The notes below the pieces were generated by a model, which searched no databases, was not told the origin of the DNA, and saw only the letters and a program-made list of their open reading frames with translations. A stretch of 9,320 nt of DNA, from assembly GCA_035272265.1 (NCBI GenBank), contig DATEQV010000441.1, positions 1 to 9,320 on the forward strand. Reading direction: 5' to 3'. Made by a program: the position numbers and the translations under genes. Below, one piece after another: positions 8,101 through 9,320 of this stretch. The stretch comes from Acidisphaera sp035272265 (GTDB lineage: Bacteria > Pseudomonadota > Alphaproteobacteria > Acetobacterales > Acetobacteraceae). Position 1 is the stretch's first letter. Each line of letters starts with the position of its first letter.

Positions 8101-8313
8101 GGCCCATCGCAGCTGGCGCGGCGCGATGTCGGCACGCCGGTGTTCGGCGGCATGCTGTTCGCCTCCCTCATCGGCATCTTCGCCATCCCCGCGCTGTATG
8201 TGACCTTCCAGGGAATCCGCGAGCGGCTCCGCCCCTCCGCCCGGCCGCAGCCGCACCCGCGGCATGAGGAGGAATTCGTCGCGGAGGACTATCCGGCCGA
8301 CCATCCAGTGTGA
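5131..8313 (+). CDS. RND efflux pump, inner-membrane permease (HAE1/AcrB-like)
   Basis: 1060 residues, full length for a hydrophobe/amphiphile RND pump. It starts with GTG at 5131, three bases after the adaptor stop; translational coupling is likely. The N-terminus MFSAIFIRRPRMAAVIAIV is typical, with the first membrane helix about 10-30, followed by the first periplasmic pore/docking region (PIAQYPDIVPPQVSVTTTYPGAS). Central helices follow (about 335-500), then a second large periplasmic loop beginning near VTPTGFVPEEDQGAFF, and C-terminal helices (about 870-1030). The proton-relay residues are present: D409 and D410 in GIVVDDAIVVVE, K938 in GLAAKNGILIVEF, and R968 and T975 in RFRPVMMTSFAF, equivalent to D407, D408, K940, R971 and T978 of AcrB. 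The pump should therefore be active as a trimeric proton antiporter. The tail (after about 1035) is rich in Pro, His and acidic residues and looks disordered. Very long overlapping open frames on both strands inside this gene are by-products of high GC content. Confidence 0.97.
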   Translation: MFSAIFIRRPRMAAVIAIVTTIAGLLSLLSIPIAQYPDIVPPQVSVTTTYPGASAAVVEATIAQPIESQVVGVDKMIYMKSVSGNDGSYSLKASFELGTNPDINTVNVNNRVQIALSKLPEDVRRQGVTVKKQSTALLGVIALYSPDQTHDELFVSNYATINLLDLIRSTPGVGDATLFGPQDYAMRAWVRTDRLTGLGLTAADVIQAIQAQNVQAAVGRLGARPTSNDQQLQLNIQTKGRLSTVREFEQIVIRTNPDGSVLRLGDIARLELGAANLDRSTRLNGAPAALIAIYQAPGANALSALDAVKQVMETSAHGFPEGLSWKVTYDPTTFVTDTIHEVQKTLVEAFILVVLVVFLFLGNLRATLIPTIAVPVSLIGTFIVLNAIGYSANTVSLLAIVLAIGIVVDDAIVVVEAVEQVMEEHPELTPAQATEMAMGQIFAPIIAITLVLLSVFVPVAFISGISGELFRQFAVTVAVAMFLSAINALTLSPALCALLLRPHHGPRRGIIGVVMRSIDWVRDGYGAIVARLVRISIVGLLMVAVSMAGIVGLGKVTPTGFVPEEDQGAFFVVAQLPDGASIGRTEAVVSQIEAILKTEPAVADYSATIGLNFVDNYSQPNAAFLIVSLKPFEERHGASDTAPAMIARLGQKFQAIRGGRAVPLAPPPIIGLGTGGGFSYILQDTGGADSKALAQVLRGLLIAANQDPKLSRVFSTFSANTPSIYLDIDRDKAQVLKVSPSAIFQALQASLGGYYINDFNLFGRSWQVQVQAESEDRNSVDDIYRINVRSDDGKMIPLRSLVEVRPVIGPQALIRYNNRLAVGIQGSPAPGVSSGQALAAMEQVAARTLPRGYAGLWTDVSFQEKRAEGQTTIILGFAVLFAYLFLVALYESWTIPVPVLLSVTVGVLGSFAGIVLAGLTLDLYAQIGMVVLIGLAAKNGILIVEFAKARREEGMPLLQAATEGARLRFRPVMMTSFAFILGLLPLVIAVGPSQLARRDVGTPVFGGMLFASLIGIFAIPALYVTFQGIRERLRPSARPQPHPRHEEEFVAEDYPADHPV

Positions 8314-8326
8314 CTCAACGACCGAC

Positions 8327-8331
8327 AGGAG
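8327..8331 (+). promoter_or_regulatory. Ribosome binding site of the Rap1a/Tai-like gene
   Basis: AGGAG lies eight bases before the ATG at 8340. It supports that start over the in-frame upstream GTG at 8310, which overlaps the pump gene and would precede the signal peptide by ten residues. Confidence 0.65.
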
Positions 8332-8339
8332 CAGAGCGT

Positions 8340-8759
8340 ATGCGAATCGTCAGATGGGTAACGGCGCTTGCACTATGCGCCATCGCCGCGCCGGGAGTTG
8401 CCCGGGCCGCGGTGACGCAGGACAGCTTCCTGCTGCGCAACACCGCCGACCTCGTCGACCTGTGCACGGCCGACCAGTCGGACCCGACGTACACGCCCGC
8501 CGTGAACTTCTGTCACGGCTTCGCCCTCGGCGTCTTCCGCGTTCTGAACGAGGAGGACGTGGCGCGCCGCAGGCGCGTGTTGTTCTGCCCGAAGGACCCG
8601 ACGCCGTCGCGCAACGAGGCGATCGCCGCCTTCGTGGCGTGGGTGAAGGCGAACCCGGCGCAGATGGACGCACTGCCGGCCGACAGCATCGCGGCGTATT
8701 TGCACGAGACCTATCCGTGCCCGCACCCCGCCGCCGCCGCGAGGAGGACGCACCCATGA
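8340..8759 (+). CDS. Small secreted Rap1a/Tai-family-like protein
   Basis: 139 residues from the ATG at 8340 (AGGAG eight bases upstream). A Sec signal peptide covers residues 1-23 (MRIVRWVTALALCAIAAPGVARA). The mature protein has four cysteines (42, 58, 83, 127), probably forming two disulfides in the periplasm. The pattern DLVDLCTAD, then AVNFCHGFALGVFR, then LFCP, then PSRNEAIAAFVAWVKANP and AAYLHETYPCP resembles small proteins annotated as Rap1a/Tai immunity proteins in rhizobia. The family name comes from Serratia proteins that neutralise type VI-secreted amidase effectors. No effector gene or type VI component is visible here, so an immunity role for this copy is not supported by context. 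It follows the RND pump by 26 bases and overlaps the next gene by four bases, suggesting co-expression with the efflux system. It may be a general envelope protein. Family assignment is by remembered motif pattern only. Confidence 0.82.
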   Translation: MRIVRWVTALALCAIAAPGVARAAVTQDSFLLRNTADLVDLCTADQSDPTYTPAVNFCHGFALGVFRVLNEEDVARRRRVLFCPKDPTPSRNEAIAAFVAWVKANPAQMDALPADSIAAYLHETYPCPHPAAAARRTHP

Positions 8760-9025
8760 GGTACGCACCCCTTCTGCTGGCCGGCACGATCGCGCTGGCC
8801 GGCTGTTCCAACATGACGCCGACGCAGCAGCGCGCGTTGAGCGGCACCGCGATCGGCACGGCCGGCGGCGCGGTGATCGGCGCGATGGCCGGCAATGCCG
8901 GATTGGGCGCCGTCATCGGTGCCGGCGCCGGGCTGGCCGGCGGCCTGATCTACGATCAGGTGAAGAAGAACGAAGCGGCCTCCTACCAGCAAGGTTATTA
9001 CGCGGGACAGCATTCCGCGAACTGA
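8756..9025 (+). CDS. Glycine-zipper outer-membrane lipoprotein
   Basis: 89 residues. The ATG at 8756 overlaps the preceding stop (ATGA) and is preceded by GAGGAGG at 8741-8747, an excellent ribosome site. A lipoprotein signal with lipobox LAGC puts the lipidated cysteine at residue 17. The +2 residue is Ser, so outer-membrane sorting by the Lol system is expected. Residues about 30-64 are a glycine-zipper segment with repeated small-x3-small spacing (G30, G34, G38, G42, G46, then G51, G55, G59, G63), able to pack as paired membrane helices. The short tail YDQVKKNEAASYQQGYYAGQ is polar. It resembles the YMGG-like/Gly-zipper family of small envelope lipoproteins (SlyB- or OmpA-zipper-like in architecture), whose specific role is unknown. 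It closes the four-gene RND unit. A longer open frame extends upstream, but the ribosome site and lipobox fix this start. Confidence 0.9.
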   Translation: MRYAPLLLAGTIALAGCSNMTPTQQRALSGTAIGTAGGAVIGAMAGNAGLGAVIGAGAGLAGGLIYDQVKKNEAASYQQGYYAGQHSAN

Positions 9026-9052
9026 CGGCGCCCCGCGCTCCCGTACGCCTCA

Positions 9053-9167
9053 TCCGTCATTGCGAGGAGCGAAGCAACGAAGCAACCCAGGGCCATGCGA
9101 CAAGCGCCTGCCGCGTTGCCCTGGGTTGCTTCCCGCCACGCCTTCGGCTCGCGGTCGCAATGACGGA
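9053..9167. repeat. Imperfect palindrome of dispersed-repeat type, with nested arms
   Basis: A 115-base element with two nested perfect inverted repeats. The outer arms are 13 bases (9053-9065 TCCGTCATTGCGA against 9155-9167). The inner arms are 15 bases (9079-9093 GAAGCAACCCAGGGC against 9118-9132), enclosing a 24-base loop. The stretches between outer and inner arms do not pair well. The ends CGTCATTGCGAG...TCGCAATGACG and the GAAGCAA core are familiar from intergenic repeats scattered through many proteobacterial genomes, including Bradyrhizobium relatives. It lies between the convergent ends of the lipoprotein gene and the partial minus-strand gene. As RNA from either strand it would form a strong stem, so it might protect 3' ends or help stop transcription, but there is no U-tract. 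Only one copy is in the window. Confidence 0.8.
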
Positions 9168-9197
9168 GTTTACGGGTTCCGACCGTCGGGACCTGGA

Positions 9198-9320
9198 TCA
9201 GCCGACCGACGCCGTCACCGACTTGCGCCGCGCCGCCGCGAGCATCACCGCGACGGCGCACGATGCAAGCCGCGACGGCAGCGAGTCGGCGCGGCTCGTC
9301 AGCATGATCGGCACGCGCGC
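9198..9320 (-). CDS. C-terminal end of a phosphate acetyltransferase-like protein (partial)
   Basis: The last 40 codons of a minus-strand gene that begins beyond the right edge; the TGA is at 9200-9198. The reading frame starts with ARVPIMLTSRADSLPSRL and continues ASCAVAVMLAAARRKSVTASVG. The blocks VPI-LTSRADS and LASCAVA match what I recall of the C-terminus of PTA/PTB-family enzymes, particularly the bifunctional enoyl-CoA hydratase/phosphate acetyltransferase group. Phosphate acetyltransferases interconvert acetyl-CoA and acetyl phosphate and usually pair with acetate kinase. Only the tail is visible, so whether an N-terminal MaoC-like domain or an adjacent acetate kinase gene is present cannot be told. 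Confidence 0.72.
   Translation of the reverse strand, partial: ARVPIMLTSRADSLPSRLASCAVAVMLAAARRKSVTASVG

Noticed and set aside
5722..8304. An 860-codon open frame on the minus strand opposite the RND pump gene
   Set aside because: It is a by-product of GC-rich codon use in the pump gene. Its product is a low-complexity Arg/His/Asp-rich sequence with no family motifs, while the plus-strand frame is a complete RND pump.
9053..9167. Palindrome as a classical intrinsic terminator
   Set aside because: The stem is strong, but no run of T follows on either strand. It is listed as a repeat instead.
8998..9261. An 87-codon minus-strand open frame through the palindromic repeat
   Set aside because: It runs through the inverted repeat and overlaps the end of the phosphate acetyltransferase-like frame. 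Its sequence has no conserved features.

Overview
The window is very GC-rich, gene-dense DNA. It most likely comes from an alphaproteobacterium of the Hyphomicrobiales type (Bradyrhizobium/Rhodopseudomonas relatives). This rests on recognised protein types rather than a database search: a Tim44-like protein with an RSMTP linker, a class I-like PPK2, a Tat-exported SYLF protein, a Rap1a/Tai-like secreted protein, and an intergenic palindrome opening with CGTCATTGCGAG. No mobile element, CRISPR array, tRNA or rRNA was seen.

Layout. (1) Positions 1-2233, plus strand: the 3' part of a Tim44-like membrane protein gene (its start lies outside the window), then after one base a DUF2142-type polytopic membrane protein gene. 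The second gene is broken by a frameshift between about 1037 and 1097. (2) Positions 2246-3678, minus strand: a two-gene unit, ppk2 (polyphosphate kinase 2) followed after 17 bases by a SYLF/Ysc84-domain protein with a twin-arginine signal. It converges on the DUF2142 gene with only 12 bases between stop codons. (3) Positions 3679-4017: a 339-base divergent intergenic region. It holds a perfect TTGACC-TC-GGTCAA palindrome that fits the FNR/FixK-type pattern TTGA-N6-TCAA and is spaced suitably from a -10-like hexamer facing ppk2. (4) Positions 4018-9025, plus strand: a compact four-gene unit. It encodes a periplasmic adaptor and inner-membrane pump of an RND (HAE1-type) efflux system, then a small secreted four-cysteine Rap1a/Tai-like protein and a glycine-zipper lipoprotein. 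Gaps are 3 and 26 bases, then a 4-base ATGA overlap. No outer-membrane channel gene is present. (5) Positions 9026-9320: a 115-base imperfect palindrome (dispersed-repeat type) between convergent genes, then the last 40 codons of a minus-strand gene resembling the phosphate acetyltransferase C-terminus.

How they fit together. The RND adaptor and pump should form a tripartite exporter with an outer-membrane channel encoded elsewhere, and the two small envelope proteins are probably co-transcribed with it. PPK2, the putative phosphate acetyltransferase and the FNR/FixK-like site could point to energy metabolism under low oxygen, but that link is inference. I see no clearly new system. The points most worth checking are the frameshift, the regulatory palindrome, the small envelope genes attached to the RND operon, and the palindromic repeat.
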